Notes: generated from the letters alone by a model not told the origin. A stretch of DNA of 64,000 bases from Parathielavia appendiculata (GCF_033297405.1 NW_026944225.1:1623413-1687412), one strand, 5' to 3'. Shown: positions 33,935 through 45,626, counted from the stretch's first letter. Program-made: numbers and translations.

Positions 33935-36201
33935 ATGAACCGGTCTCGCGACGAGACTCTTGCGGCCATCGGGCTAAGCGAGTTACCGGTTGTCTCGGGC
34001 AATATCCGGCGAGTCCAAAGCCTTCTAGCCGAGAGAAAAGATGCGACTCTTCTTGAGGCTTGCGACGTCGATGGAAGCACGCCGCTCATGGCAGCTGTGC
34101 TCACTGGACGGCTGGCCATTTTCCGACTGCTACTTCAGAGCGGCGCTTCGCCTCAGGCGAAGGATCGTCGAGGGCGCTCAGCACTCGATTACTGCAGGGC
34201 GAGTCAATTCATTAAGAAGCTAGACCGGTATAAGAGTCTTGGGCTCTTATCCTCGTTGAGTAGGCAACACCGCTGCCAACACCACCGCCGGGCGCGGATT
34301 GGCAAGATACTCCGGCACCCTGTTGCTCTGGAGTCTTGGTTTGCGTTCCCGTTTCCTTTTTTTTTTTTTTCTTCTTTTTCTTCCATTCTTCAGGGAGCAC
34401 CGAGTTGCTGACGTCACACTCATTGTTCAGTCGCCGAGGAGGGGCACATGAGTTCGGCCATACCACACTTCTCAAATATGGTCAAAAAGTCAAAAGTGCT
34501 GAAACCGGACATGCAGTTCGTGACCGGAACAAGGCGGAGACCACCTTTGGCTTCATCGCTTCCGCGACAAACCCAAAGGTGAGAATTGGCGCTACCAGCG
34601 GGTGGATGGCCAACCCGAAGAGGGACCCGAATGTCCTCGACAACGGGAAATACATCCACCTTGTCCACAAGTTTGGCCGCCTGCTGGAGTTTACGCTCAT
34701 CTCCTCCTATCGAGACAAAAACGGGCAGGCCCTTCCCGAGGATATAGGGCGTTTTGTCGCTTGCCATGCGGTTAGTGGAACGGAACGATACATCTCTATT
34801 CTCCCGTAATGTTGAACATGGAACAGGAAAAAAAATTAGGTGTCTTCTGGATCATCGCCGCGTTGAAGGCGGTTCTTGGCACCACGGACTACACACGGAT
34901 GGGCGACCTACGAAATGCCGCTGTCCCGGAACAATGGAAACGCGCGTGGATTCTGTTGGATCACAAACCATGCGACAATGTGAGTCCCGCCCATGTCTTC
35001 CAGGCAATGTAACTAACAGACTTGGACTCCAGTGTTGGGACTTCCTGGGCCGGATCAACGAGGTAACCGGAATCGCAATACACGTCGAACGGCGGCCCTT
35101 CTTTGTCAAGGGACAGCGTCAGGGCCCTGCTGGGTGCAAGAAGTGCCCATGCAAACGTTGCACTCGGGTATTTGGTGAACAACAGCGCAAGGAACCCAAT
35201 GAGGAGCGTGATGACCAGGAGGCGGGAACGGATACAAAACCAGAAACCACAGAGGCTCACAACGGCGAACCCGTTTTGTTGCAAGACGATGACGATTGCG
35301 ATGCTCAGACGCGACATACCTGGGAGAAGAACAAGACAAGGCCCGGTATGCAGCCAGCAACCGCGTCCAGCCCACCCCCAGTAATCTCGGATTTTGTCGA
35401 TGTTATCTCGCCGTACTCACCTGTGGGGAGGATTGGAGAAGGTTTATATCGCCATCAACTGGCCGCCTCTATGGAAAGCCGCTCAAGCGGGCGCAGGTGC
35501 CCGTGAATTCGCAGACCCCGAGCTCAAGTTTTGAATTCTCCTGGCCTTCCCACGACAGCGTAACATCGCAGTCGCGGCCGACCCAAACATCAAATCACAT
35601 TCAAGGTGAAGAGGAGGACGACGAAAGGAGGAGCGTCCCGGCTGTTGAACTCCAACCGGCCTTGATCTCAAGCCCAGGCTCACCTCACAGGGCCGCCTTG
35701 GAGGTCTGCGAGCCGGTCTCCACCATTGCAGGCCGTTCGGGCTTCTTCGAATCTTCACCAGCTTCGCGTCCATCGGTTGAGTTACACCTCTGCTCCATTC
35801 CCCGAGAAATTCGAGCCGAGGACGACCAGGTTTCTGTCTCCGACGTCTGCAGGCCTCATTCAGCCGCCGGTCAGCGCGAGATGGCGCCTAACTCATCCTC
35901 GGCCAGGGTACAAAAGAGAAAGGCCAAGAAACCGGGTAAGAAGATTCAGCAGGCGATCATAAATCTCAACTTGAGGCGTTTTGCGTACAGCGGGCGTGGC
36001 TCGCCTGCCGTCATCCCCCAGAAGAAGACCACCGACCACGGGCGTGGGAACAGCAGAGTCACCTTCAACAATAGGGTGGCGAAGGCCTCCAGCACGAGCA
36101 CAACTCTTGCCCGGTTGAATAGAGTTGAGAAGCTCGCAGCCAGAAGCGTCTTTGCCCGGGAGTTCAAGCGCCTCCGAGGCCAACGGCTTGCAAATCCGTG
36201 A
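33935..36201 (+). CDS. Ankyrin-repeat protein fused to a cytidine-deaminase-like domain
   Basis: Exon 1 is 33935-34227 and exon 2 is 34431-34770, with donor CCG/GTATAA and acceptor TTGTTCAG. Exon 3 is 34827-34979 and exon 4 starts at 35033. All these junctions keep frame. Residues about 35-95 hold ankyrin units (DGSTPLMAAVLTG, LLLQSGASPQAKDRRGRSAL). After strands near LLEFTLISSY comes CHAE (H210, E212), then a helix, a strand (AWILLDH) and PCDNC (C260, C263), then GIAIHVE. This is the zinc site and beta-alpha order of the deaminase superfamily. A Cys-rich patch (CKKCPCKRC) follows. The frame changes near 35.4 kb through at least one more intron that I could not place. The tail to 36201 is Ser-rich and then basic (QKRKAKKPGKK), which may be a nuclear signal. 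Substrate unknown. Confidence 0.7.
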
Positions 36202-37115
36202 GGGGCAACAGCTGCTGTTGTCGCCCCTGATTCTCGGGTCCTCACAGGGGAATGAGACGACCGACCCCATTCGTCATGGTAACTTTGTCCTCGAAGAAGC
36301 GGCGCATGGTCCATGATGCTCCCTACCAGCCCGGGCAAGAACGCTGTCTCCTGATTCAGAGGATCAAATGGCACAATGGGCAAAGCCGGAAGCATTTGTT
36401 TCCGCTGTTTACATTACGGCCCCTCCGGACTCCCCCCAGAAATTCACCGTGGGACGGGATAAGCTCGTCACACCAAGCTGTTTGCTACTTTGCTTTCGCA
36501 TCACAACTGCTTTCAAAAGGGAGCCACTGGGCCATTACCAGGCCATTCTTTTAGTTTCACGCCCCAAAGAGAATCGTTGGCGTTACTAAGCAGCCAAGTA
36601 AGGAGGGTGATTGGGTTACTGCGCGGGTCTTTTTGGTCCACCAAACTGGCTCGGTGGCACCCCTGGAGGTTAACTGAAGGAAGGGATGGATCTGCCATTG
36701 GGGCAATGCCAGTACCGGGTCATGGAGGGTATCAACTTATGGTTTCTTGCCATCATAAGACAGTTATTGCAGATGAATGCAGACATGTTTTTGATCTTGA
36801 CTTCAAAACAAGAAAATGCTTGACGCGACCGCCAAATGTGTGAGATAAAAATGCCTGCTCTAGATATCAGGTAGCCATCACAGGAACACTGCCTCTCTAT
36901 TATATTCCAGAACATGCGTTCTCCAGTGTTCCGAGCACATAGCCACCTCATTCCCATTCCTCCGGTCATTGCCAGTTTGAGCATATCATGGTTACATCAC
37001 CTTGAAAGAGTGACCGCCCATGCCGGCAACAGCCCAGGGGTACAATACAATACATGTGGTATGTACACAAACAGTTTAACCATACAAACACCCCGTTACT
37101 CCGTAAATCGTCCTC
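36202..37115. other. Intergenic region, no supported gene
   Basis: About 900 bp between the convergent ankyrin-deaminase and ZIP genes; only 3' UTR sequence is expected. Confidence 0.5.
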
Positions 37116-38267
37116 TTAGGCCCAATTCGCCAGCATCGCCATCAACCCCACCCCGAGCGCAACACAGCCATACGCGGACAGCTGCATTCCCAAGCCCGCC
37201 TTCCGCATCTCCGGATTGAACATGAACTCATGCGCCACCAGCTCGACAAGCGCAGTATACATGAGAATGCCACCGCTAATGGCATCAAACACGCCGTTCA
37301 CAACCCTGCTCGTGGCCGCCTCCAGCGCCAAGGACTGGCTCGCGACAAGCCCCATCCCAATGGCAAGGGGCGTGCTGACGGCGTACAACAATCCCAGCAG
37401 ATACGGCGTCCACCGACGGGAGCCGGGGGGCCAGGTGGCCGTGCCGAGACGGGCGCCGAGACCGAGGCCTTCAAAGGTCTGGTGGAAGACCAGCACGACG
37501 AAGAGGATGATGAAGTTATCGGTAACGGCGAGTGTCAGACCGATAAATACGGAGTGGAAGATGACGCCGAACTCGAGGACGAAGATGGCTGTCATCTGCG
37601 CCGCGTAGTTGGCGTGCGCGTCGCCCTCGATGTGGTCCCGCTGGTGACCCAGGTGGTCCCCTCCACCGGGCGGGTAGCTGACGTCGTTTCCTGATACGGG
37701 CAGCTTGCTCTTGTCGAAGAAACCGGGCCCAGTCGCCTCCGTGTTGCCTTTAGCGGCTGTGGAGGTTTCGAAGGATTTGTCTGAGCCACCAGCTTCTGCA
37801 TTCTGGGCCGAACGGTTGCCGGTCCCCTGACCGTGGTTGTGGGCGGAGCCAAAACCAAAGTCGAATTGCGAGACGATGATCTCCAGGAGGAACATGACCA
37901 TGACTGTCATCAGACCAATGGCCATAGCCCAGTCATAGTCAGGCAAGATGTCTGCGAGGCACGGGTCGCGAAGGTTATCCGACGCCGGCGAGAGAAGATG
38001 CATCCAGGCCGTTGCCAGAATTACGCCGGTGCCAAAGTACTTGGCGATGAAGAAGCAAAGCTTCGGTATGCGCAATCTGGAGGTCCTTGCCAGAAAGACC
38101 GGTAAGAGAGCACCAATCGCAGAACCGGCGAAGATGACGAAGATGGAGCCGATACGTAGGCCCCAGTAGTTGGTACTCGCGGGCGAAATTTCGCACGCCG
38201 AAACGGCCGACGCCTCATTGCTCTCGTCTCGGCTGGCCAAAATGTGGTGGTGAAATGCCTGGTGCAT
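37116..38267 (-). CDS. ZIP-family zinc/iron transporter
   Basis: A single open exon from ATG 38267 (MHQAFHHHILASRD) to 37116 gives 383 residues, the usual length of plasma-membrane ZIP proteins. Hydrophobic segments begin at IGSIFVIFAGSAIGALLPVFL. The long loop between TM3 and TM4 carries His motifs (HNHGQG, HLGHQRDH). TM4 has the signature FHSVFIGLTL and TM5 has HQTFEGLGLG, whose His and Glu/Gln residues form the metal path in the family. The C-terminal helices end LGVGLMAMLANWA. The frame is open upstream of 38267 but without an ATG. The role would be zinc or iron import across the plasma or an internal membrane. No clear zinc-response promoter motif was seen. Confidence 0.9.
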   Translation of the reverse strand: MHQAFHHHILASRDESNEASAVSACEISPASTNYWGLRIGSIFVIFAGSAIGALLPVFLARTSRLRIPKLCFFIAKYFGTGVILATAWMHLLSPASDNLRDPCLADILPDYDWAMAIGLMTVMVMFLLEIIVSQFDFGFGSAHNHGQGTGNRSAQNAEAGGSDKSFETSTAAKGNTEATGPGFFDKSKLPVSGNDVSYPPGGGDHLGHQRDHIEGDAHANYAAQMTAIFVLEFGVIFHSVFIGLTLAVTDNFIILFVVLVFHQTFEGLGLGARLGTATWPPGSRRWTPYLLGLLYAVSTPLAIGMGLVASQSLALEAATSRVVNGVFDAISGGILMYTALVELVAHEFMFNPEMRKAGLGMQLSAYGCVALGVGLMAMLANWA

Positions 38268-39403
38268 CTCGGAAAGCGTCCTCGTGCCGGCGCAGGCGTT
38301 TCCTTGATGGTCCTCTCCTGAGAGGATGAAAGGGGTGAATCCAACGTTATGTGGGACGGTTCGGCGCGGCTGTCGGAGGGCAAGTTGAGCGCGGGGGTGA
38401 ATGCAGAGGAGACCGCAGATCAATGGCCGATGCGTCTTCGAGAAAGAGAGCCAAGATAGTCAAGAGGGACTTGGCGATCTCCAAGAAACTTGGCGCAGAC
38501 GGGTAGGGTTAGTTATAGGCAGCCAAGACGGGAATCGAAGAGGACGAGCATGTGGGCTGGTGTTGAGAAGATGGAGGCGAAGGGCCTGTAGTTCTGGAGG
38601 TGGGTGGTAGGTAATGGGAAGGGCGCCTTTGAGAACCTTGATGGCCAGAGCCTGAGGGGTTTTCAGCATGCTGCAACGAAGCAGTCATAGCAAGCATGTG
38701 CTGCAAGTATGAAGAGAGATACTCGAGGAGGAATTCGTTGTACAAGCCGAGGACCCAACTGCTCCTCGTCTTGGGATGCACCGTTGTATGTTGTGAACTG
38801 TGGAAGAAGCTCTTGGACGAGGGGCTGAGATGCTGGAACAACCTGAGGTTCAATTTGCACTGTTGGAACGGACTTTTCCAAACAGGCCCACCGAGACTGC
38901 GATTCGTCCGGGGAATAACGTGGGAGAAACGAACTAAGGGCTAAGCGACACGGGCGAGAACCTTGATGGCCGCCGCGGTCTTCCTCCGATGCAGCTGGAA
39001 AGAGCCGGTTTCCGGTGCCTGAAGTTGTTGGTTGGCCTTATCCGTACCCCATTGCCTCGACTGCGCTGCCAGACAATGGAGCTAACAGAATCCAAGGTCC
39101 ATGTTCGAGTTGGGCCGGACAGTTTTCCATATTGCCTCGACATTGTCGTTCGAACTGACTAGGGCGCCCCATCGACGCCCCACGGCACCTGGCTATCAAG
39201 GTTCTCAGACAGAGCCCCACAACTGCCAGCCCAGAGCCCCTTGTTGTGCTGCGAAGAGCCATTTATTTCGTCTCGTTTGAAAGCGCACATTCGTTCGCAT
39301 ATCCAACAAGGTGGAAAGTCCCGTTTCAGAAAACCATCACTTCGCACTCGACCGAGCAAACAGGGGTCCTCCAAAATGCCACATAGGGCGCAAAATAGCG
39401 TGT
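38268..39403. other. Intergenic region, no supported gene
   Basis: About 1.1 kb holding the ZIP promoter and the 3' end of MDM10; no supported gene seen. Confidence 0.5.
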
Positions 39404-40850
39404 CTAAGAGGAGTACTGAACCTCGAGACCAAGGCTTCGGAAGGGTTCGCCCAGCTTTCGCAAGTCGACACCGGTCCCAAGACTGAAGATGAGCGACTTG
39501 ACCCGGCCCTCCCACAGCAGGCCAACGCGGAGATTCTGATCCAGTCGCGCCTTTAGAACGCCCCTATATTCTTCCATGTTCTCGGTGGCGGCAAGCGTGG
39601 CCTCCGTCTTCGGAGCTTTCGGCTCAGGCTTGGGATCGTCCAGTCGCCATTCCATCTTGGCCTGGAAACTCCTCTCGTTCCTTCTGGGCGGCTCAGGATC
39701 GCGCTCGGGTTGGTTGCTGGGAAGGGCGCCGAGCAAGAAACCAGCTGGTCTCCGGTTGCTCCACAGCTCCATCCCTACGGCCCACTCGCTCTCGTAGCTG
39801 TAGACGTTGAACTCCATCCTCGTGGCCAGCGAGCAATAATCCTTGGCCAGCACGGCATACGTGGCATTGATGTTCCCCATGAGCGGGTTGATGGTGAGCG
39901 TTGCCGTCAGCGGCGTGCCCCTGTGCGCCGGCAGCGTCGCGAAGCGGGCGCCCAGAGACATGCCACCGGACTTGTTGAGCGTTCCATAGTAGACCTCGCC
40001 GCCGGCGCTGAAGCGCCCGTAGATGCGCTCCCTCTCGCCACCCAACTGCACATTGCCGTTGTTCTGGGCGGAATTGGTTATGCTGGCCGGCGGCATCGCG
40101 GCGGACGAACAGTCTCCGCCGAAATTGTACAGGCCGCGGATGCCGAGGAGACCCCCGTCCGTCGACGCAAGACCTTCAACGCCGTATTTCCCTTTGTCAT
40201 ACTGCACAAGGCCCAGCAAGGTGCCGCCGTTTCGCAGGGAGCGTTCGCTGACGGCCGAGAGCTGGACCTGCAGGGCCGGGGTGAATCGCCGAACGACCAG
40301 GCCTTCGAGGAGAGACTGTGGCAGGTACAAGCGACCGTACAAGAGCGAGCTCCCGTTCTTTCCCAAGCTCCAACAGGCGGCACTGACGCTGCCATGACTC
40401 GGAGGTTCGGTCGTGGTTCCATCTTTTCCCGGTTGTCGCTGGCTGCTTTCACGAGAGCCAAGGTCATGGAGTCGGCGGTATGATCGCAGCAGGGCCGGCA
40501 GGGGTATCCGGTCCGATTGGGCAGCAATATCCGTCAGGGGAACGGTGCTGTGGAGGTATGAGATCGAGCCATCGACGATGCCGACACTGCCAAGCTGGTA
40601 GCTGGTCGCGAAGTGGGGTGTTGCGAGCGACGAGAGAGTCAAGCGAAGGCCTCGAGGGACGGGGAAGTCAATGAGCTCTGTTCTCGCCAGAATACCGTGG
40701 TCAGCAGTTAACGAAAACAAAGGGCAACAATATATTTCTGAGAGACGACCGACCTCTCGCAGTGGCATTCAGCTCCTTGTACGTGTTGTCGTCGTTCCAC
40801 CCGGTTGCGCCGTAGAAGGCATTAGTGATGTGGTGCATGAACTCGCGCAT
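39404..40850 (-). CDS. MDM10: Mitochondrial distribution and morphology protein 10 (ERMES/SAM subunit)
   Basis: Exon 1 (40754-40850) encodes MREFMHHITNAFYGATGWN, exon 2 (39404-40677) the rest; a 76-bp intron (GTCGGT donor, AACAG acceptor) joins them in frame. The total is 456 residues, matching the family. Conserved blocks are LIDFPVPRGLRLTLSSL, FATSYQLGSVG and the final strand GEPFRSLGLEVQYSS, whose alternating pattern fits a mitochondrial outer-membrane beta-barrel. Mdm10 anchors the ERMES ER-mitochondria contact complex and joins the SAM complex during Tom40 assembly. The protein is intact, with a Pro/Glu/Lys-rich loop before the last strands. Confidence 0.94.
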
Positions 40851-41344
40851 CTTGTCCGTGACCTGCTTGCCGGCAGGGATGGCGCTTAATATTACCTCTG
40901 GTAAAACATTGGGAAACCTGCAGATTCAACTTCAAACGGAAAGTTTTGGCGTGGTTTGGCTATGCCTGTTGACAGTCCGAGTCGTGCTCAAGTCGCAGCA
41001 GCTGTCAATGACAGCCCTTACAATTGGGACGTCCATTCAAGCATTGTGGGATCCACTCTTGGCGAGCTCAGCCAAGCATTGGCATCAAGTTGGGTGATGC
41101 GGAGTCCAGGTCCGATCTTCCACCTCCCACATCAATTCATCGGACACCAACACGAGAGCACATGAACAAAACAACCTAGGGCACAATCATCCGACAAGGT
41201 ATATTGCTTGCAGAACACTTTTCCACCGTTTTCTGACGCCACCGGCTCTAGTTGCCTCCACCCCGCCGTGCAACCGTAATTGCTAACTTTGCATCCACCT
41301 CGTCATCCACACCGTCACCTGCTCACCTCGAGCTACTCGGCAGT
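40851..41344. other. Intergenic region between MDM10 and scytalone dehydratase
   Basis: About 490 bp; contains the MDM10 promoter and the scytalone dehydratase 3' UTR. No gene seen. Confidence 0.5.
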
Positions 41345-41991
41345 CTACTTGGACTCGCCAAAGCTGTCGCGGCCGCTTGCAAAGACCTTGTCAAAGTCGT
41401 ACTCGAACCAGCGGATGTTAGGGTTGAGCCCGGCAAACTTCCACACGCCGTCGATCTTTCGGTAATAGTGCGTGTTGTGGCTGTGGGCGTGGCCCTTGAC
41501 GGCCACCTTCTCCAGGCTCGCGTCCGTGTAGACCTGGTGCGGCACCCGCAGCTGGTGGTATCCGGTAATTTCCGTGTCCGACACCTTCTCCCACTTGCTC
41601 GCCCCGCCGATGAAGTGCTGCGTCCGCAGCAGCGGGTTGCCCAGCACCGACTTGTCCGAGATCATGGCGATGAACTCCTCGGCCGGCATCGCCTCCCACA
41701 GCTTGTTGAGGAACGAGCGGTAGTCAATCTATAAGGGGGGGTGGGGGGTGCGCAGGTCAGTATGCAATGGGAGCATTCCCAGCTTGGCGGACACGTACCC
41801 GGAGGGTGGGAGCGATGCACTTCCTCAGGCGATCCCAGTCCTTGGAGTCGTAGCTGTCGGCCCATTCAAATGCTGCCTCCGTGACCCCGAGGTACTCTGA
41901 CATTCGGTCAGCCATTTTCTCCGTCATTCTCTGTGTATCTGGTCTCTCGCTTACCTTCGAAGGTGATTTGTTGCTTTTTCTCGCCGGCCAT
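41345..41991 (-). CDS. SCD1: Scytalone dehydratase (DHN-melanin biosynthesis)
   Basis: Three exons (41955-41991, 41799-41896, 41345-41728) with GT-AG introns encode 172 residues, the same length as the well-studied rice-blast enzyme. Key blocks are EWADSYDSKDWDRLRKCIAPTLR, IDYRSFLNKLWEAMP, TQHFIGG and GYHQLRVPHQ, together with the HAHSHNTH stretch; these carry the Tyr, Asp, His and Asn residues of the active site in the family. The enzyme dehydrates scytalone and vermelone in the DHN-melanin pathway. No polyketide synthase or reductase gene of that pathway is nearby. The gene is intact, whereas the genes just to its right are not. Confidence 0.95.
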
Positions 41992-42742
41992 GTTGCTCGA
42001 TATGCTGGACGATTGCTGGAGTTTGGTTTTTGTTGCTTGGGTTTGACGTAGATGTCTGAGACGAATTCAGATGACGAACGGGAGACCGAGTGCTTTATTT
42101 ATTGAACATTCACGGGAACGATACCTTCCCTTGGAAGAGGATTACGGTTCGGCTCCTCCTGCGGTTTTCCTGGGTTCGGAGGTTGGTTGGGGATGTGCGG
42201 AATCCAGCACCTGGGCAAGCGCTGCCCGTGCCATCGCTACCGAGCCCACACAAAGCTCGATTTCATCTCAGGTAATCACTTAAATGCAGCAGCCTCCACT
42301 GACGTTGCAGAAATGCCTTAGCGCAAAAGTACGCTGTCGGGGTTTTTGAGCAGCCTCACGACGCTTCGTCGCCGCCTTCTGACCATCACCCAGTACCCTC
42401 CTGCGCGCCTACGCATCGGACTCCCGCAAACCAACAAGGAATAACCCCGTTAAGAGTATATCAACCCGCGAATTCGAACGGACGGCATCAGCCGCCACCT
42501 GTCCTCCATGTTTAAAGTCCGCTCCGCCCGGCACCGCGCGGCGTATGTCGGATCCGCGCCTAGTCTCGAGTCGTGGAGTTCTCCGAGTATTCATTCCCGT
42601 CATATTGATGCAGTACTATGGGCTTCACCGTTCATCGTGAAAGTGAAAGTCACCAAAGAACAGCTGCAACAGAACTAAAAAGGGAAATTGCCAGGCGAAG
42701 CAGTTTCTCTTACATCCCTCGTCCTCATCGAGACTCGATGTC
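41992..42742. other. Intergenic region, no supported gene
   Basis: About 750 bp holding the scytalone dehydratase promoter. No coding signal recognised. Confidence 0.5.
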
Positions 42743-43384
42743 CTAGCCGCTGTCAAAGTCGCTCGTGTCTTCGTCTTCATCCTTGGTGAAGACGGCGTTG
42801 AAGTCCGTGTAAGCTTCCGCTTCGTGGGCTGCCTCTCCGTAACAGCAGCTCCCGCCGGGACTGTCTTGAGCGGCCCTCCGCCCCATAACCTAGAACCTCG
42901 TTGAGCCTGGCCCAGACCTTATCCCTCGCCGCCGGCCTGTCCAGACCTTGAGCAGCTGGTCGTAGTTGGTGTGAAGATGCCGGATGTGGGCGCGCACCGC
43001 AAGTTTTACTCTGCCGTGCAGGGCCACCGTTCCCGTCCCGCCCACGCGCCAGCTGTGTTTCTTGCGCGAGTGCTTGAGGATTTGTGGGACTTCTGTCATG
43101 GGGATCTTGGGGAACAGTTTGAGGATGGCCGACTCAAAGTTCTCCGAGATGGCTGCGTCCCGCTTTTGGACGGCGTCGGCTCGCTGGGCGGCCGTCGTGG
43201 CGTGCTCACGCATGGCAGCGTGGTAGATGTGTGCCGGACAGCGCAGGCCCAGCGGCTTGTTGTCTTTCTTGTCTTTCTTGTCGACGACCACGTACAGTGT
43301 CTTGTCTGCCTCGTGGGTCCTTTTGCGGCAGTGTCTGGTGATGTAGACGTTGCCTTTGGGAACGAACCGGTAGCCTTTCAACAT
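42743..43384 (-). pseudogene. DUF2293-domain gene with frame breaks
   Basis: From ATG 43384 the frame reads YRFVPKGNVYITRHCRKRTH, then ENFESAILKLFPKIP and VKLAVRAHIRHLHTNYDQLLK, which is the DUF2293 domain of fungal proteins. After LLK (about 42955) the expected continuation (LDRPAARDKVWARLNEVL) lies in another frame. Further on, a coding-like acidic tail (DFNAVFTKDEDEDTSDFDSG, stop at 42743) is back in the first frame. No intron explains the first shift. The reading frame upstream of 43384 is closed, so the N-terminus may also be short. Either the gene is decaying or two bases are miscalled. The domain's function is unknown. Confidence 0.65.
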
Positions 43385-43887
43385 GGGTCGTTTGCCCGGA
43401 CCTCGGGTTCATCTGGTCCCGTCGTTGCTCTCATCGTGGGTGTTCTGGCTCCTTCCGCTGGTATGCCCTCGTTGGCTGGAAAGTGGTCAGAAACAGTTGA
43501 AAAATGTGGGTTTTCAGGTGTGATGACTGGCTATTTCGTGAACATGGGAAGCTTCCCAATGTAGCTGAGTCGGTAGGATGACTGGAATTCAGGCTCCCCT
43601 CTCACGAAGAAGCCAAGCGGGACTCGAGCAAACTTTGAGTCTCGGTTTCCTTTGTCTCGCATCGATGCTGCCTCCACAAAGAGCCGAGTTTGCAAAACAC
43701 CGATGCTGGGCATTGTCGAAGTGCCTGGTGTCAGACACCGAGGAGCAATGAAGTGAGCCTTTGTGATTAGCTCCTGCATCCCTTATTAGTTTGGCTCCTT
43801 TTGAACACTCCAGCCCCCAAGCCGTGTTCTCCGTTGTTGAATCACAAACATGCTGTATCGAGAACCAGGCCTCAACTTTATTGTCCA
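43385..43887. other. Intergenic region, no supported gene
   Basis: About 500 bp with no coding signal recognised. Confidence 0.45.
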
Positions 43888-45155
43888 CTAAACCCCTGCC
43901 AAGACATTTCCATGAAGAAACTCAAGAAAGGAGGGCTGGGCCCAGTGCTCGAGGGCACGCAGCGGATCAACGCCTCTGACCCATCCCAACCCAAGTTCCG
44001 AACTCCCCAACTCATGCACCTCAGCGTGCCCCTGCAACTCAGCCGGTGCTATTGTTGCCGGAAGCTCGCCAGGGGCCTGCTGTTGCGCCGTGGGATACTC
44101 GAACCGAGCGAGGTACCCCCCATTACTAGCAGACTTGTACTCGGACGTTGACTGCAACTCTGCAGCATGCGGCCGTGTCTCACCCTCCTGTTTTCGCCGC
44201 TGCTGCACGCTCCTCCGGCCAAAGAAGATCCCCAGGCCCAAGACCAAGAGTGTGCCGATGGCCGCGCCCACGCCAATCCCGGCTGATGCGGCTGCGCTGA
44301 GGCCACTGCTGCTGGGAGTGTTGCTATCATTGGCGTTGGCGTTGGCGGTGTTGCTGGCTGTGCTGCTGATGCTGTCGCTGCCAGAGTTGTCGTCTGTTTC
44401 TGGTGTTCGCGAGGGTGTTGACCCGGTTGCCGGCGCTGATTTGTCGGTGACGGACGGGGAGATTGATGTGTCCGAGGAGCCGGTTGTAGTTCGTTCACGT
44501 TGTACTCATCAGTACCTGGTATCATTCTCTGGCTCTCAAAATCGCTCGACGCTGTGATGGTAATCCCTCAGTGCTCGACGCGAAGTCCCTTGCCTGAAAC
44601 CGTGTCTCCACCCCATACGCCCCAATCCCAACCTCGGTCCTCGCCGTGCTGGTGATGACCGTCTGCCCGTCCCGGATGGATGTGACGGTAGGAAAGTTGA
44701 GGGTCGAACTCGGATCCCTCATGTACACGTTACAGCCCAAACTGCTCTGCCACGGGAAGGTCGGCTGGTCACAGTGGTAGCTGTACCCCAGCGCGGTTGG
44801 GCAGCATGTTTGTATCGTCTCAATGACGTCTCCACTGGTCCGTCGCGGCGTGCACGCTGCCGTGTACCCCGACAGGCAGACTCCCGGGCTGTAGTAGTGG
44901 CCTAGAGAAGGGTTGTAGCTTGAGGGGTAGCACGCGCTGGCGGCGGGACTGTTGAGGGGACCTTCGGCCCACCACACGCACTCGGCGCCGCAGCCGACGA
45001 TGTGGATGCCTGTGCTGGACGCGCATGACGCGGGAGGGGTGAAGGCGGTGGTGAGCGCGCCGAGGCTGGCTATGCTTGGGGGAATCTTAATGTGTCGAGG
45101 CCTCTTTAAGGAGGAGATCCAATAGTGGTAGACGTTTAGAGTGTCAGGCCCTGAG
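43888..45155 (-). CDS. Cys-rich extracellular domain plus single membrane helix (copy 1)
   Basis: Reading minus from about 45155: a stretch near PDTLNVYHYW, then SLGALTTAFTPPASC, then CYPSSYNPSLGHYYSPGVCLSGYTAAC and a second Cys cluster (QTCCPTALGYSYHC). This is a secreted-type domain seen in many fungal membrane proteins of unknown role. It is followed by a Ser/Thr/Asn-rich stalk, a single helix (AAIGTLLVLGLGIFFG), a basic stop-transfer (RRSVQQRRKQ) and a cytosolic tail ending at 43888. The frame changes near 44.5 kb, where a GTACTG donor after ACCAG could open an intron. The 5' exon with the signal peptide was not found. A paralogue lies divergently at 45.6-46.75 kb. A wall-sensor-like role would be a guess. 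Confidence 0.6.
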
Positions 45156-45626
45156 AAAATGTGTGATGTGAAGATCAGATTTCAGGTTACCTGGTGCTCA
45201 GCTGCCGTGTTCGCCCTTACAGGGGGTACTGATGTCCCTCACTGTCATCGAAGCAATGGGAACATGAACACACAGAAAACCCACCGACATTGAAAATTCA
45301 AGCGCGGAGACTCGAAGCTATCATTGATAATGCAGGGGTGTAAGCTCCGCTGTTGGTTGTCTCCTGTAGGCAAGCGGCTATGTCTGCGCCAGATTGGCCC
45401 ATCACCAGCAGAAAGCTCTGAACTGCAGCGAGAGAAGCGAGCGGTTTCACGCCCAATGGGAACACAGGGGTTCTTGCTGTTGCCAATTGGTTCTAGGGTA
45501 TCACAGCGCAACAAAAACACTAAATTTCCCAGGCAAAGCTACAGGTACTTATCCAACAGACCCCAGACGCGTGATGAATCTAACACATCTCTTATTTTCG
45601 TCCCTCTGTTGTCCTGCCTGCAAACC
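45156..45626. other. Region between divergent paralogues
   Basis: About 470 bp between the two Cys-rich membrane protein genes. It should hold both promoters and possibly the missing first exon of copy 1. No motif assigned. Confidence 0.4.
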
